This document shows, one piece after another, positions 44,588 through 54,661 of a stretch of 64,000 nt of DNA. The translations under genes and the position numbers were made by a program. The DNA is from Candidatus Obscuribacterales bacterium (GTDB taxonomy: Bacteria > Cyanobacteriota > Vampirovibrionia > Obscuribacterales > Obscuribacteraceae), in assembly GCA_019637435.1 (NCBI GenBank), contig JAHBVO010000001.1:1922001-1986000 (forward strand). The letters are read 5' to 3'. The notes beneath the pieces were generated by a model. It saw only the letters and a program-made list of their open reading frames with translations, was not told the origin of the DNA and did no database searches. Positions within the stretch are counted from its first letter, which is position 1, and each line of letters opens with the position of its first letter.

Positions 44588-44853
44588 TGCGCGTCAAAAA
44601 CGGACCTGAAGAGGTGTCTAATTTCTTTTACACCTGATATATACGTTTGAAACTCCCCAACACCTAGCTCTGAGCGTCTTTGCCTCCGGTAAAAACCGTC
44701 GTGAAACTGTTCGCGCTTCTCAAGTGTCGAACCGCCTTGCCCCACCAAAGAGAATGGCGAGAGCGAAAACTTTTTTTGGGGTAGATTGGGCGCTTCTTCT
44801 CTTACTCACTTGTTCTGATAAACTGAAATCGCAAGCCGCGAATCGAACCTTAA

Positions 44854-45732
44854 ATGCCAACCTTCAGCCTCACCGCCATAAACCTGGGCGGTTTTCAAAT
44901 CGGGGAATCCGACAAAGTGATTTCGATGTTCTCGGCTGAGCGAGGCCTGGTCCGCGCTGTAGCAAAGGGCGCCAAAAAGCCTGGCACTAAAATGGCCGGC
45001 AAATCTGAGGCGCTGTGCGCGAATAAATTGCTGATTGCCAAAGGCCGCTCTCTGGATATTATCACGCAGGCTGAGTCTATAGAGACCTTCCGGAAAGTTA
45101 GAACTGACTTGAAGCGCTTGACCTTTTGCCTCTACTACGCGGAATTGACTGCGGCGTTCGGGGAAGGGCTTGAGGAAGAGAGCGAGGTTTACTACCACGT
45201 GTTGTTGAACTCGCTGCGAATGCAGGAAGCGCTGATCTCCGATGCTCGTCAGCTGTCCCTGGAATTTTCGATGTTTTTGTTGAAACAGCTCGGAGTGTCG
45301 CCTGAACTAACGGTCTGCGTCCGATGCCGCCAACCACTGACCGAATATAACATCGCCGCATTTTATTCGGAAACCGGTGGTATTGGCTGCAACCGCTGCG
45401 GTCAAGATTCTCGCAGCAAAAGTATCGTTTCGGAAGTCTCTGTGAAAGGTCAGTATTCATCGGACTTTCGTAAGAAACGCGACGAGGACGTCGAGCATTA
45501 CGAGGAACGTGGCACCTTCGTAACGCCGCTCGTGTGGAAGATGTTGGTGAATGCCGATGTCGCCTCCGATGATCTGATCGACCCGAGTACGGATTTGAAG
45601 GCGCGCCGCAGACCGGACTACTCCGAAGCTCAGGCTCCCGCTCTCGACGCCGCCCATCGGCTTGTCCAGCGTTATCTGGAAGATCGTGCCGGTAAGAAGA
45701 TGCGTACGCTCGACTTGCTTAAACAGCTCTGA
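44854..45732 (+). CDS. recO: DNA repair protein RecO
   Basis: A 292-residue protein of the RecO family, which loads RecA onto gapped DNA together with RecF and RecR. The N-terminal OB fold is visible (LTAINLGGFQIGESDKVISMFSAERGLVRAVAKGAKKPG), followed by the helical part and a Cys4 zinc site (CVRCRQ and CNRCGQ, about residues 155 and 180). The C-terminal part is somewhat longer than in E. coli, as is usual outside the Gammaproteobacteria. No clear ribosome site. Divergent from the giant kinase; glyA follows in the same direction. Confidence 0.9.
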   Translation: MPTFSLTAINLGGFQIGESDKVISMFSAERGLVRAVAKGAKKPGTKMAGKSEALCANKLLIAKGRSLDIITQAESIETFRKVRTDLKRLTFCLYYAELTAAFGEGLEEESEVYYHVLLNSLRMQEALISDARQLSLEFSMFLLKQLGVSPELTVCVRCRQPLTEYNIAAFYSETGGIGCNRCGQDSRSKSIVSEVSVKGQYSSDFRKKRDEDVEHYEERGTFVTPLVWKMLVNADVASDDLIDPSTDLKARRRPDYSEAQAPALDAAHRLVQRYLEDRAGKKMRTLDLLKQL

Positions 45733-45911
45733 CGTTTATCAAACGAAGACTCCGAACAGTCAATCGAACGATACAGCTTCGTTAGACTGCCTAACCCAAT
45801 CTTTACCAAGATGAGACAGGTTTTCCCTTTGCATCCCGCAAACACGCGGACTTCGAGCGTATGCTCAAATGAAAAAACAGCTAAAATACTTAGGCAGTGT
45901 TGTGCCAGGCT

Positions 45912-45916
45912 GGAGG
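45912..45916 (+). promoter_or_regulatory. Ribosome binding site deciding the glyA start
   Basis: GGAGG six bases before the GTG at 45923. The ATG at 45869 in the same frame has no such site and would add 18 residues not seen in this enzyme family. Confidence 0.75.
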
Positions 45917-45922
45917 TTACCC

Positions 45923-47179
45923 GTGGGCTTTCTCAAAGACAGTGATCCGGAGCTTTTTAAGGCGATTTCGCATGAGCTCGAGAGACAACAAAATTCAATC
46001 GAGCTCATCGCCAGTGAAAACTTCGTTAGCGAAGCGGTACTCGAAGCACAAGGGTCGGTGCTGACTAACAAATACGCAGAAGGTTTGCCCCATAAGCGCT
46101 ATTACGGCGGATGCGAGTTTGTCGATGACGTGGAGAATATCGCTATCGAGCGCATTAAGCGTTTATTCAATGCTCCGCACGCGAATGTGCAACCTCATAG
46201 CGGTGCGCAAGCGAATATGGCTGTTGAGTTCGCTATGCTCAAGCCCGGTGATACCACAATGGGTATGGCGCTCGATCAGGGCGGTCACTTGACTCATGGG
46301 TCTCCCGTCAATATGTCCGGCAAGTGGTTCAACGCTCAATTCTATGGTATCAATCCCGATACCGGTCGGATCGACTACGACGAAGTCGAGAAACGCGCTT
46401 CGGAAGTTAAACCGAAATTGATCGTCTGCGGAGCCTCTAATTATTCGCGCATTATCGACTTTGAGAGAATGCGTAAAATCGCCGACAAGGTCGGCGCATA
46501 CCTGCTCGCCGATATAGCTCACATTGCCGGTCTGGTTGTCGCGGGCGTTCATCCAAGCCCATTTCCGCATGCGCACTTCGTGACCACAACTACGCACAAG
46601 ACTCTGCGTGGTCCCAGAGGTGGTGTCATCATGTGTCAGGAGGAATTCGCCAAAGAGATCGATAAGGCCGTTTTCCCTGGTATACAGGGCGGACCCTTGA
46701 TGCACGTCATTGCCGCCAAAGCGGCCGCTTTCGGTGAGGCGTTGAAACCAGAATTCAAGCAGTATCAGGAGCGCATCGTCGAAAACGCTGGAGTTCTGGC
46801 GAAGACTTTGATGGCAAACGGACTCGATATCGTATCTGGTGGCACGGACAATCACCTTATGACTGTCGATCTTCGTCCAATTAAGATGACTGGCAAGAAA
46901 GCATCGAGCGTCCTTGAAAGTGTCAATATAACGGTTAATAAGAACGCTGTGCCTAATGATCCGGAAAAGCCGATGGTAACCAGCGGGATCCGTGTGGGAA
47001 CCCCGGCTGCCACCACACGCGGTATGACGGCAGTCGAGATGGAAGTAATTGGCAAGCTCATCGCGGACGTTCTCAAAGCTCCGGAAGATGAAGCTCTGAA
47101 AGAGCAGACTCGTAAACAGGTGTCCGAATTGTGTAACCGTTTCCCTCTCTACAAGGAGAGAGCTGTCGGGGTCAGGTAA
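45923..47179 (+). CDS. glyA: Serine hydroxymethyltransferase
   Basis: A 418-residue PLP enzyme that interconverts serine and glycine and feeds one-carbon units to tetrahydrofolate. Signatures are [19 protein letters not shown] near the N-terminus, [17 protein letters not shown], and the PLP-lysine motif [13 protein letters not shown]. The GTG at 45923 preceded by GGAGG gives [12 protein letters not shown] and the normal family length; the ATG at 45869 is less likely. A long frame on the opposite strand (46163-47191) is a shadow. The WecA-like gene begins directly after the stop codon, so these may be co-transcribed, though no functional link is evident. Confidence 0.95.
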   Translation: MGFLKDSDPELFKAISHELERQQNSIELIASENFVSEAVLEAQGSVLTNKYAEGLPHKRYYGGCEFVDDVENIAIERIKRLFNAPHANVQPHSGAQANMAVEFAMLKPGDTTMGMALDQGGHLTHGSPVNMSGKWFNAQFYGINPDTGRIDYDEVEKRASEVKPKLIVCGASNYSRIIDFERMRKIADKVGAYLLADIAHIAGLVVAGVHPSPFPHAHFVTTTTHKTLRGPRGGVIMCQEEFAKEIDKAVFPGIQGGPLMHVIAAKAAAFGEALKPEFKQYQERIVENAGVLAKTLMANGLDIVSGGTDNHLMTVDLRPIKMTGKKASSVLESVNITVNKNAVPNDPEKPMVTSGIRVGTPAATTRGMTAVEMEVIGKLIADVLKAPEDEALKEQTRKQVSELCNRFPLYKERAVGVR

Positions 47180-48631
47180 TTGGTTGAACAAAATAAGGCT
47201 GTATCTACGATGGTCGGTGAGCAGGGCGAAGTTAAATTGACGAGCGAATCCGACTCTGATTCGCTCGTCGTCAACGAGGTTTCATCCGAAAGCGCTCGCG
47301 CTTCGATGGCGCCGGCCGGCGGTCCCCCATCAAGTGCCCAGTCTCGCACGACGCCCCAGACAGCCGTGCCTCCCAAACGGTCAGGAAGGTCGATGTTAGT
47401 TCGTTCACTACAACTTGCTCTTTTTCTTTTCGGTCTTGCCTGGGCCGCGTTTTATTGCCCTCATGGGCATCTTGATGCGATGCAAATTCCGGGTTTTCTC
47501 ATCGCCATGTCGATAAGCTGGTGGCTGACGCCTGAGATTAGATCGAGGGCATTGAACCTGGGTTTGGTCGACAAGCCCGGCGAAGAACGTCGCATTCATA
47601 AAGTGCCGATTCCCCGTCTGGGCGGCGTAGCAATCTTCATTAGTATTTTGATTACGGTGGCCGCGCTGATCGCGATAGCCGGAAAGCTTCCCAATGAGGC
47701 TCGCCGAATCGAGGGGCTGGCTGGTATCGCTGTTGGTGGCACTCTTGTTTTCGTGCTCGGTCTTCTAGATGACCTTGAATCGCTGCGGGCCCGAATGAAA
47801 TTCATCGTTCAAATCCTGGCCGCTTGCGCCGCTTATTCTCTCGGCGTGAGAATCAAATCTATTCCCATCCCAGCCAATATGAACTTTGATATCGGTATAC
47901 TCGCGATTCATGGCGGTGTGCCTATCGAACTCGGCTGGTTCAGCCTCCCGATCACTGTGCTCTGGCTGGTCGGCGTCGCCAACGCGGTTAACTTGATTGA
48001 CGGCATGGATGGACTGGCGGCTGGTGTATCGGCAATTTCTGCCCTTACGATCTGGAGTGTCGCACTCGGAATGAGTATCGACCGACCCTATGCGGCCCTT
48101 ATCGCGGCAATCCTCGCTGGAGCATTGTTCGGCTTCCTCCGCTGGAACTTCAATCCCGCCCGCATTTTCCTGGGCGACTCAGGCGCCTACCTCGTTGGTT
48201 TCATCCTTGGTGCGATCTCGATCACGGGGGTCATCAAGGGCGCTGCGGCTGCAACTGTGATCGTTCCAACCGTTCTGCTCGTCGTGCTCATCCTGTTCTT
48301 CCCGCTGCTCGACACGTCATGGGCGATCGTGCGCCGGATGGCGGCAAGACGATCCATATTCTCGCCGGACGCCGGTCACATTCACCATCGCCTGCTGCGC
48401 GCCGGTTTTTCCCAGAAGAAGGTTGCTTATCTGATTTACGGAGCCTCCGGAATCCTTGGACTGATTGCCGCTTACCTCGTTGATCAACACTGGTATTTCC
48501 TGAGTATCGCCGGCGCCGTGCTCGTAATGGCAATCTTCTTTGCCGAGGTGCTGAATAAGCATCGCCAGCGAGGTAAGGCCCCATCTAGCGACCCTGACGG
48601 TCCCGACACTCCTTCGCCAAGTGAAACGTAA
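47180..48631 (+). CDS. WecA/TagO-like undecaprenyl-phosphate sugar-1-phosphate transferase
   Basis: Up to 483 residues with about ten membrane segments, family of MraY/WecA. It transfers a sugar 1-phosphate from a UDP-sugar to undecaprenyl phosphate and so starts a lipid-linked glycan. Key parts: LVDKPGEERRIHKVPIPRLGG, the catalytic Asp pair in LLDDLESLRAR, NLIDGMDGLAAG, FLGDSGAYLVGF, and the C-terminal HIHHRLLRAG loop that is typical of WecA and TagO and not of MraY. The first 70 residues are polar and not conserved; the start may be the TTG at 47180 or the ATG at 47210. It overlaps the GT39-like gene that follows. Confidence 0.87.
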   Translation: MVEQNKAVSTMVGEQGEVKLTSESDSDSLVVNEVSSESARASMAPAGGPPSSAQSRTTPQTAVPPKRSGRSMLVRSLQLALFLFGLAWAAFYCPHGHLDAMQIPGFLIAMSISWWLTPEIRSRALNLGLVDKPGEERRIHKVPIPRLGGVAIFISILITVAALIAIAGKLPNEARRIEGLAGIAVGGTLVFVLGLLDDLESLRARMKFIVQILAACAAYSLGVRIKSIPIPANMNFDIGILAIHGGVPIELGWFSLPITVLWLVGVANAVNLIDGMDGLAAGVSAISALTIWSVALGMSIDRPYAALIAAILAGALFGFLRWNFNPARIFLGDSGAYLVGFILGAISITGVIKGAAAATVIVPTVLLVVLILFFPLLDTSWAIVRRMAARRSIFSPDAGHIHHRLLRAGFSQKKVAYLIYGASGILGLIAAYLVDQHWYFLSIAGAVLVMAIFFAEVLNKHRQRGKAPSSDPDGPDTPSPSET

Positions 48632-50228
48632 GACCTTCATCTTACTTTGCTGTATTACCGCTATCGGCGCAATGCTGCGCTTTCCGTTAATAAACGCTGG
48701 CGTCGACATTGACGATGTTTCAAGCATCTATATAGCAGAGTCGTCCGGTCTCGACCAACTGATCGAGCGATTGCGGAATTGTGAATTCTCACCGCCTCTC
48801 TACTTCCTTATTCTGAGCGCCTGGATTCGAATGTTCGGCGATTCGGCTGTCAGCGTCGTGATACCATCTGTGGTGTTCGGCGTGAGTCTGGTTCCGTGCG
48901 TTTTTATTCTCGCTAAAGAACTCTTCGAACGCGAAGACATCGCCATGACCAGCGCTTTCTTCGTTGCTGTCAGCCCGCTTGCCGCGCTTTTTTCCCGAGA
49001 AGTGAGAAGTTCGTCTCTTATCGCTCTTGTCACGACTATCGCATTCTTCTTCTTTGTAAAATGTCTAAAGGCGACGAGAAAACAACGCCTGTTGGGACTC
49101 GGTGTTTCTGTGCTGACCATGCTTTACACAAGCTATCTCGGTTTGCTGCTGGTTGGACTCATGGTTTTAAATACGGTGGCGTACACGCGATTCCCATTCA
49201 AATCAGTCGTGTTTAAACCACTTTCGATTCTCGGCGCTATCGGCTGCGCAGTTCTTGGTTTTTCTCCATGTCTGCTTTTGTTTATTGAGCAGCAGAAGTT
49301 CTCATCCTTCTGGATGAGCCAGGAATCGTCCAATCCCCTGTTTCTTTTTTCCAGTAGCCTGGCTGCCACCGTACCAATTCCGTGGAATGCTTCTTTTATC
49401 CTGTTGTCCTTCCTTCTTCCTATCGCGGCGATATTGATAATCTGGAAGACGTTACGACTGGTTTATCGCCGTGATTTGATTAACTATGTGGATCATCATA
49501 AGGCGCACGCGTTCCTCCTATGCAACCTGCTACTGCCTATCCTCGCATACTCTCAAATCACGCCGCTGCTAGGAAGCCAGCGCTATGTCATGTCGTTCGT
49601 AGTGTTCGGTTTGATATTTTGGGCATCTCTTTTTGTTGCTGCGGAGGAGAACGTCGCAATCAGACTTGCCGGTCGCTCGTCCATGAAGCGAACCTTCGGA
49701 GTTACCATCCTGGCGATTGTCCTTATCGTGATTACGTTTATTGAAATACGAAGTTTGAGCTCCGGGGACAGAAGCGGTCTAAGAAAGTTCGCGCTTGATT
49801 GGAAATCCAGGAAGTTCACCCATTCTGCGCTTTTGCTTACCCCCGATTTCAATTCGTACAATCTGATTTACTATCTGACCAGAGAACAAAGGGTTGCAAT
49901 TCCTCAGTTCTACAACACCTTTCCAGTTTCTGACCAACTGACCCCTGCAAATCCAAAGGGTTATGTAGAGGCATTGAACGATGAAGATTCCATCTCAAGG
50001 ATACTTCAATGGATCGAAAACCTCGATGTTTCTAAAGTCCAAAATCTTGTTGTAGTATGCGATCAGACTGAACCATTTGCAAAACTTTCACTGGCGAAAA
50101 AGCGTTCAGGAGCACTTGTCCAGCGAATTAGAAGTCGCTATACGGAAGTCGGCGAGCCGTTAGTTTACGACTCGAAAGGTAGATCATTTACCGCGTTTAT
50201 ATTCAAGCTCGCAGAAGCGCCGGACTGA
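48621..50228 (+). CDS. GT39-like membrane glycosyltransferase
   Basis: A 535-residue membrane protein with many hydrophobic segments. Its first extracytoplasmic loop holds the acidic pair of the PMT/ArnT family (AGVDIDDVSS, near residue 28), followed by PPLYFLILSAWIRMFGDSAVSV, a pattern typical of GT39-like enzymes that move a sugar from a polyprenyl carrier. The start is a GTG at 48621 overlapping the previous gene by 11 bases. The GT2 gene that follows could make its lipid-linked donor. The acceptor (protein, lipid A or glycan) is unknown. Confidence 0.75.
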   Translation: MKRKTFILLCCITAIGAMLRFPLINAGVDIDDVSSIYIAESSGLDQLIERLRNCEFSPPLYFLILSAWIRMFGDSAVSVVIPSVVFGVSLVPCVFILAKELFEREDIAMTSAFFVAVSPLAALFSREVRSSSLIALVTTIAFFFFVKCLKATRKQRLLGLGVSVLTMLYTSYLGLLLVGLMVLNTVAYTRFPFKSVVFKPLSILGAIGCAVLGFSPCLLLFIEQQKFSSFWMSQESSNPLFLFSSSLAATVPIPWNASFILLSFLLPIAAILIIWKTLRLVYRRDLINYVDHHKAHAFLLCNLLLPILAYSQITPLLGSQRYVMSFVVFGLIFWASLFVAAEENVAIRLAGRSSMKRTFGVTILAIVLIVITFIEIRSLSSGDRSGLRKFALDWKSRKFTHSALLLTPDFNSYNLIYYLTREQRVAIPQFYNTFPVSDQLTPANPKGYVEALNDEDSISRILQWIENLDVSKVQNLVVVCDQTEPFAKLSLAKKRSGALVQRIRSRYTEVGEPLVYDSKGRSFTAFIFKLAEAPD

Positions 50229-50232
50229 CAAT

Positions 50233-51171
50233 ATGAGTGCAACACCAAATTCTTCACCACTGAAACTGACAGTGATCTGCCCCGTGTTTAACGAGGCCGA
50301 GAGTCTGCCGGTGTTTCTTGAGCGATTCAATGCTGTGCGAGATGCCCTCTCCGACAGATATAGCGTGGATTTGTTGTTCACTAACAATGCTTCGACAGAC
50401 AACTCTTTGGAGCTTATTAAAAATTGGCGCAAAGAGAAAACTTACATCTACTTTGTGACATTGAGCAAGAATGCAGGGTACCAGATCTCTATGGAGTGCG
50501 GCTTGCGAAGCGCCACCGGCGATTTGTTCGCGTTCATAGACGTGGACTGCGAAGACCCTCCTGAAATGCTAATCGACTTCGTCAGAGCATTCGAGTCCGA
50601 GCGTTGCGATATCGTATATGGTGAACGCGTCGATCGCGAAGAGAACTTTCTTTTGAAGTCGGGCCGAAAGTTCTTTTATCGTTTGTTAAAACGAATTGCA
50701 GACGATGAAGTGGTGCTCGACATGGCTGAATTCTCCCTCTTCACTCGCGAGGTACGTGACGCGATCGTGCAGGAAACAACTGCCTACCCCTTCATCCGCG
50801 CCTCCATCGGGCGGGTCGGGTTCAAACGAAAAGGTATTGCGTATAAGCGTGGAAAACGGGTCGCCGGCAAGTCTAATTTCAACGCGCAAAGATTGGCTGG
50901 GTTCGCTCTCGCCGCCATGTTCGCGTCATCATCACTTCCATTGATTTTACCAATTAAACTTCTTCCAATTGCATTGATAATTGTCGGCACCCTCGCCGTA
51001 TGGCGCATCGTTGAGCCCTCAAGATGGATTGATGCCGTCATCATTTTCGTGGTTGCAGCTTTCCTTATGTCCTCCATTGCGTTCATCTCGATCTACACGC
51101 GCCGCTCGTACAGAAATTCTATGGGCCGCCCCAACTATTTTATTAGTGAAGCAGAAAGTTGCCTTCAGTGA
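50233..51171 (+). CDS. GT2 polyprenyl-phosphate glycosyltransferase (DPM1/GtrB-like)
   Basis: A 312-residue glycosyltransferase. The GT-A domain shows VICPVFNEAESLPVFLERF, NNASTDNSLELI, and DVDCEDPPEML, the nucleotide- and metal-binding acidic motifs of family 2. The C-terminal 80 residues form membrane segments and end with a short basic tail, as in GtrB- and DPM1-like enzymes that make polyprenyl-phosphate sugars at the inner face of the membrane. It lies between the GT39-like gene and the DprE1-like gene. The sugar cannot be named. Confidence 0.87.
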   Translation: MSATPNSSPLKLTVICPVFNEAESLPVFLERFNAVRDALSDRYSVDLLFTNNASTDNSLELIKNWRKEKTYIYFVTLSKNAGYQISMECGLRSATGDLFAFIDVDCEDPPEMLIDFVRAFESERCDIVYGERVDREENFLLKSGRKFFYRLLKRIADDEVVLDMAEFSLFTREVRDAIVQETTAYPFIRASIGRVGFKRKGIAYKRGKRVAGKSNFNAQRLAGFALAAMFASSSLPLILPIKLLPIALIIVGTLAVWRIVEPSRWIDAVIIFVVAAFLMSSIAFISIYTRRSYRNSMGRPNYFISEAESCLQ

Positions 51172-51190
51172 GACCGGATGGAGAGCGCTA

Positions 51191-52570
51191 ATGAAGAGAG
51201 CAGGACAGTATGTCTTTCATAGCTTCGACGGTGGCGTAAGTTGTTCCGGCGAATTGCTCAAGGTAGAAAACAGTTCAGAGTTGGCGTTAGAGATTGAAGG
51301 AAAACGGATCGCCCGCGGAGCCGGCATGTCATTCTCAGCTGCCAGCTTCGATAACGGAACAACCTCGATAGATGTAAGAGGATTAAAACGGATTGTATTT
51401 TTGGACACAACTTCAAGAACGGTCAAGGTGGAAGCCGGTGTGTCCATAGGACGGCTTCTCGACTTTCTTCTGGCAAACGGATTCTCCCTTCCGGTTTTGC
51501 CCGGCTATCCGACTATCACCATCGGTGGTTGCATCGCGGCGAACGCTCACGGCAAGAATCCTCTTAAAGACAGCACAATTTTGGATCGGGTTGAAACATT
51601 TTTATTGCACCACGTCGACATCGGCGAAATTGAAGTGTCGAGGTCAACCAATTCCGAACTCTTCGATTTGACGGTCGGTGGCTGCGGCCTTACCGGCACC
51701 ATATTAAGTGTCACTTTGCGCGTCAGCCCGGTGAGCAATCGATGGGCACGCGTTTCCGTCGAGCCCATTTACGACCTATGCCAACTGCCAGGCCTTCTAA
51801 CAAACTCGGAGGGAAATGATTTTGTCGTGTCATGGCATGATTTCAACCAGACTGGTGGACGCTTCGGAAGTGGTTTTATAGAAAAGGGAAAGATTATTCC
51901 TTCAAGTTCCAATTCAAATTTGTCCTCCAGTCAGGAATTGATTCTTCCTGTGAAGGAAGAGCACCGAATCGATTCGATTATGACTCTGAGAGCCGAGTCG
52001 CGCGGTCAGAATTTCCCAACCCTCTGGAGTCACTTGACGCTGGTAGGAGCAATGAACTCGGTTTATACATCTATTCAATCTTGGCGCTGCGGCTCTCACC
52101 GCTTGGAGCGCATTGAAGACTGCATCTTTCCGAATAAAAACTTGCGCGATCTATACTTTCATGGCTTTGGGAAGAGAGGTTTGTTCGAGCATCAGATAAT
52201 TTTAGTGAAGGACGCCTTCCCTGAGTATGTTGAAAGGGTGCGCTGGTGGCTTTCTCGCAACGAACTTCCCATAACAATGGCGTCCGGGAAAGGTTTCTCA
52301 GGCGAGACGCGATATCTGCGCTTCTCGAAAGACGGAATCTGCTTCGCTCTGGACTTTCCTCGATGCGAGCAAGGCCAACGGTTTCTCTCCTACCTCGATG
52401 GGCTTGTGATGAAACTTGGGGCGATACCAAACATTTTCAAAGACTCTCGCCTGCCACCAGAAGTGGTTGCTAAGACTTACCCTGACTATGAACTCTTCCG
52501 AAAGCGGCTTAAAGAATTTGATCCGAAAGGGCGTTACGGTTCGGAACTCTCCGCGAGATTAGAGCTTTAG
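51191..52570 (+). CDS. FAD-linked oxidoreductase, DprE1-like
   Basis: A 459-residue flavoprotein of the PCMH-type FAD family. Conserved parts resemble DprE1, the oxidase of polyprenylphosphoryl ribose epimerisation: RGAGMSFS at 42-49, EAGVSIGRLLDFLLANGFSLPVLPGYPTITIGGCIAANAHGKN around 81-123 when read through, and ELFDLTVGGCGLTGTI around 156-171. I choose the ATG at 51191 after GGAGAGC; a longer frame from 50981 only overlaps the GT2 gene. DprE1 works with the reductase DprE2, which I do not see here, so the reaction may differ. Being next to polyprenyl glycosyltransferase genes supports a lipid-linked sugar substrate. Confidence 0.82.
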   Translation: MKRAGQYVFHSFDGGVSCSGELLKVENSSELALEIEGKRIARGAGMSFSAASFDNGTTSIDVRGLKRIVFLDTTSRTVKVEAGVSIGRLLDFLLANGFSLPVLPGYPTITIGGCIAANAHGKNPLKDSTILDRVETFLLHHVDIGEIEVSRSTNSELFDLTVGGCGLTGTILSVTLRVSPVSNRWARVSVEPIYDLCQLPGLLTNSEGNDFVVSWHDFNQTGGRFGSGFIEKGKIIPSSSNSNLSSSQELILPVKEEHRIDSIMTLRAESRGQNFPTLWSHLTLVGAMNSVYTSIQSWRCGSHRLERIEDCIFPNKNLRDLYFHGFGKRGLFEHQIILVKDAFPEYVERVRWWLSRNELPITMASGKGFSGETRYLRFSKDGICFALDFPRCEQGQRFLSYLDGLVMKLGAIPNIFKDSRLPPEVVAKTYPDYELFRKRLKEFDPKGRYGSELSARLEL

Positions 52571-52638
52571 TTCTGGGCAGAAGATAAAGTGATGCCGGTG
52601 GAAATCGGCGATTTGCAATTCTGGAATGTTAAGACGTT

Positions 52639-53136
52639 ATGTGGCAAACTCAGCAGGAAACCCCTTCGCTAAATGACGATGCGATTGGCATTCCGATTCT
52701 GCTTTTCAGAATTGGTACTCTGCGCAGTGCGCTGTTTCTGGACTGTGTGGTTCAAGTCTTCGACGCAGTGGAAGTAGGTGATTTCCCCGACTCGCTGCCC
52801 AAAGATGTTCTGGGTTTGATAAATATTCGTGGAATGAAAATTCCTCTTGTAGACATTCGCAGGCGCTGGGGACTGCCCGGAGGAAAAGTTCAGCTGTCCA
52901 ATCAGCTGATAGTGATCGAGTCGGAGGGGATTAATCTCAGCATTATCGTTGATGAAGTGATTGGAACGCGAAACATACCGCTGCAAAAGATCATTCATCT
53001 GCGCGACCTGTTGCCTGAATTCAGCCCCCATATGGCAATTTCAGACCTCGATGGAATTTTGATGTTACTGGATTCGGAGCATCTGTTTTCTTCAAATGAG
53101 TTCGACGAATTGAAGAGTTGGTTGGAGGAGCAATAG
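52639..53136 (+). CDS. cheW: CheW-like chemosensory adaptor (1 of 3)
   Basis: A 165-residue protein consisting of one CheW domain: LFRIGTLRSALFLDCVVQVFDAVEV at the start, then VLGLINIRGMKIPLVDIRRRWGLP, and IVIESEGINLSIIVDEVIG. CheW couples the receptor to CheA. It opens a cluster of nine chemosensory genes in one direction; only small gaps separate them. The three CheW proteins here differ well from one another, so each may serve another receptor or another layer of the array. Confidence 0.87.
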   Translation: MWQTQQETPSLNDDAIGIPILLFRIGTLRSALFLDCVVQVFDAVEVGDFPDSLPKDVLGLINIRGMKIPLVDIRRRWGLPGGKVQLSNQLIVIESEGINLSIIVDEVIGTRNIPLQKIIHLRDLLPEFSPHMAISDLDGILMLLDSEHLFSSNEFDELKSWLEEQ

Positions 53137-53139
53137 CCG

Positions 53140-53547
53140 GTGTCTGGTGACGTTGAACTGTTGGTCATGCAAGTGGATGGAAAACAATTTGCCATTCAGG
53201 TTGATTCCATTGCCGAGGTAATCGATGCGGTAGAAGCAATCGCATTTATCGACAAGCCCCCCGGCATTCATGGATTGATCAATCTGCGCGGTGAAATCGT
53301 ACCCGTCCACGATTTACGTCATTACATGGGCGGTACCACAAGGGAACTGATCGCTACCGATGAAATTGTTATTGTGAACGATGGCGCTGTTAAAATCGGT
53401 ATCGCCGTCGATGGAATAGATACCGTGAAAACATATCTCGAGGATCAGCTGTTTGCACAGTCGTTGTCGCCGAACGCCTTCAAAGTTCTCAGGATTACCG
53501 ACCGTAAGCTCTTCATTGACGACATACGTACATTAATCGAACTCTAG
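53140..53547 (+). CDS. cheW: CheW-like chemosensory adaptor (2 of 3)
   Basis: A 135-residue single CheW domain (VDSIAEVIDAVEAIAFIDKPPGIHGLINLRGEIVPVHDLRHYMG, and then IVNDGAVKIGIAVDGID). The start is a GTG three bases after the previous stop; GGAGGAG lies 11 bases before it. The shortest of the three adaptors, reduced to the domain itself. Translationally close to the first CheW gene. Confidence 0.87.
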   Translation: MSGDVELLVMQVDGKQFAIQVDSIAEVIDAVEAIAFIDKPPGIHGLINLRGEIVPVHDLRHYMGGTTRELIATDEIVIVNDGAVKIGIAVDGIDTVKTYLEDQLFAQSLSPNAFKVLRITDRKLFIDDIRTLIEL

Positions 53548-53697
53548 TCGAACTTCATTTTTGATATCTGGTGTTTCAAGAGAAAGTATCCTCGAACATT
53601 GGGTATCTAATTCATAGCCGGTGAAAACGCGCAGTTGTCAGAATCTTTGGCTGGTGATTTGTGCGAAGTAGGAGCCTGTGTGCTCAGGGAGGATGTT

Positions 53698-54633
53698 GTG
53701 GCTGCCAAATCCAACGGAAGACCGCGCGGTGCGGTAACAAAGAGTGCGTCACGTTCGGACGCCGAGTTGTCCGAAGAGTATCAGCGAATTGAAAACGTTG
53801 TGGTTGAATTATCAGAACTCGCCCAGGTAATTCTGAAGGCAGCGACGAATCTTTCAATAAATTCAACGCAGACCGCTGCCGCCGTGACGGAGACTACGAC
53901 TATTGTCGAAGAGGTGCGCCAGACGGTCGAAGTTTCCAGCAAGAAAGCCCAGAACGTCTCAAGCGATGCGAAAACAGTATTGCGCACCAGCGAGTTGGGT
54001 CAGAAAGCGGCAAGCGACGTCGTGACCGGAATGCAGGCTATCAAAGAACACATGGACTCTTTGACTCGTACAATCCTCACGCTGAGAAACCAGACCAAGC
54101 AGGTCGGTGAAATTATTGCCACCGTAGATGATATCGCTCAGCAATCGAATTTACTTGCTGTGAACGCAGCAATCGAAGCGGCTAGAGCCGGTGAACAGGG
54201 AAAAGGTTTTGCAGTCGTCGCTCAAGCAATCAAGTCACTTGCCGAGCAATCGAAAAAAGCTACAAGCAACGTACGCAGTATTTTGAATGAGATCGTTGAA
54301 GCTACCGCTTCGGCTACTATGAAAACCGAGCACGGCAGCAAGGTTGTAGCGGACGGGGAAGGATTTGCCAAGCAGGCCGGCAACTCGATGGTCGCACTGG
54401 CGGATAGTATTGCCCGTTCCGCGCAAGCCGCCATTCAAATTGATGCATCCAGTCAACAGCAACTGCAAGGAGTTCAGCAGGTCCTCGAGGCTATGAAGAG
54501 TGTAGAAGAAGCATCCAACGATAACCAGCGTGGCGCGAAAGAACTCGAACAAGCAGTTGTTCGATTAAGTGAACTAGGCGGTGAACTGAAAGGTCTCACC
54601 GAAGGCGTCCAGAAGCGAGTTTTCGGGTCGTAA
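53698..54633 (+). CDS. Soluble methyl-accepting chemotaxis protein without sensor domain
   Basis: About 311 residues. I choose the GTG at 53698 because AGGGAGG stands five bases before it; a TTG at 53635 has no site. After 25 polar residues the protein is all coiled coil, with the signalling tip [31 protein letters not shown] that binds CheA and CheW. There is no membrane segment, no HAMP, no PAS or other ligand domain, and the C-terminus lacks a CheR-binding pentapeptide. It must therefore be cytoplasmic and take its input from a partner, or act as an array scaffold. Likely methylation sites are Gln/Glu pairs in the flanking helices. Confidence 0.87.
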   Translation: MAAKSNGRPRGAVTKSASRSDAELSEEYQRIENVVVELSELAQVILKAATNLSINSTQTAAAVTETTTIVEEVRQTVEVSSKKAQNVSSDAKTVLRTSELGQKAASDVVTGMQAIKEHMDSLTRTILTLRNQTKQVGEIIATVDDIAQQSNLLAVNAAIEAARAGEQGKGFAVVAQAIKSLAEQSKKATSNVRSILNEIVEATASATMKTEHGSKVVADGEGFAKQAGNSMVALADSIARSAQAAIQIDASSQQQLQGVQQVLEAMKSVEEASNDNQRGAKELEQAVVRLSELGGELKGLTEGVQKRVFGS

Positions 54634-54661
54634 GCAATCTTAGACAATCGGGACGTTCTTA

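Noticed and set aside
46163..47191. 342-codon frame opposite glyA
   Set aside because: A shadow of the conserved glyA frame; no family pattern.
50981..51190. N-terminal extension of the DprE1-like frame
   Set aside because: It lies wholly over the GT2 gene and has no family resemblance; the ATG at 51191 has a good ribosome site.
53635..53697. N-terminal extension of the receptor from TTG
   Set aside because: No ribosome site, while the GTG at 53698 has AGGGAGG in front.
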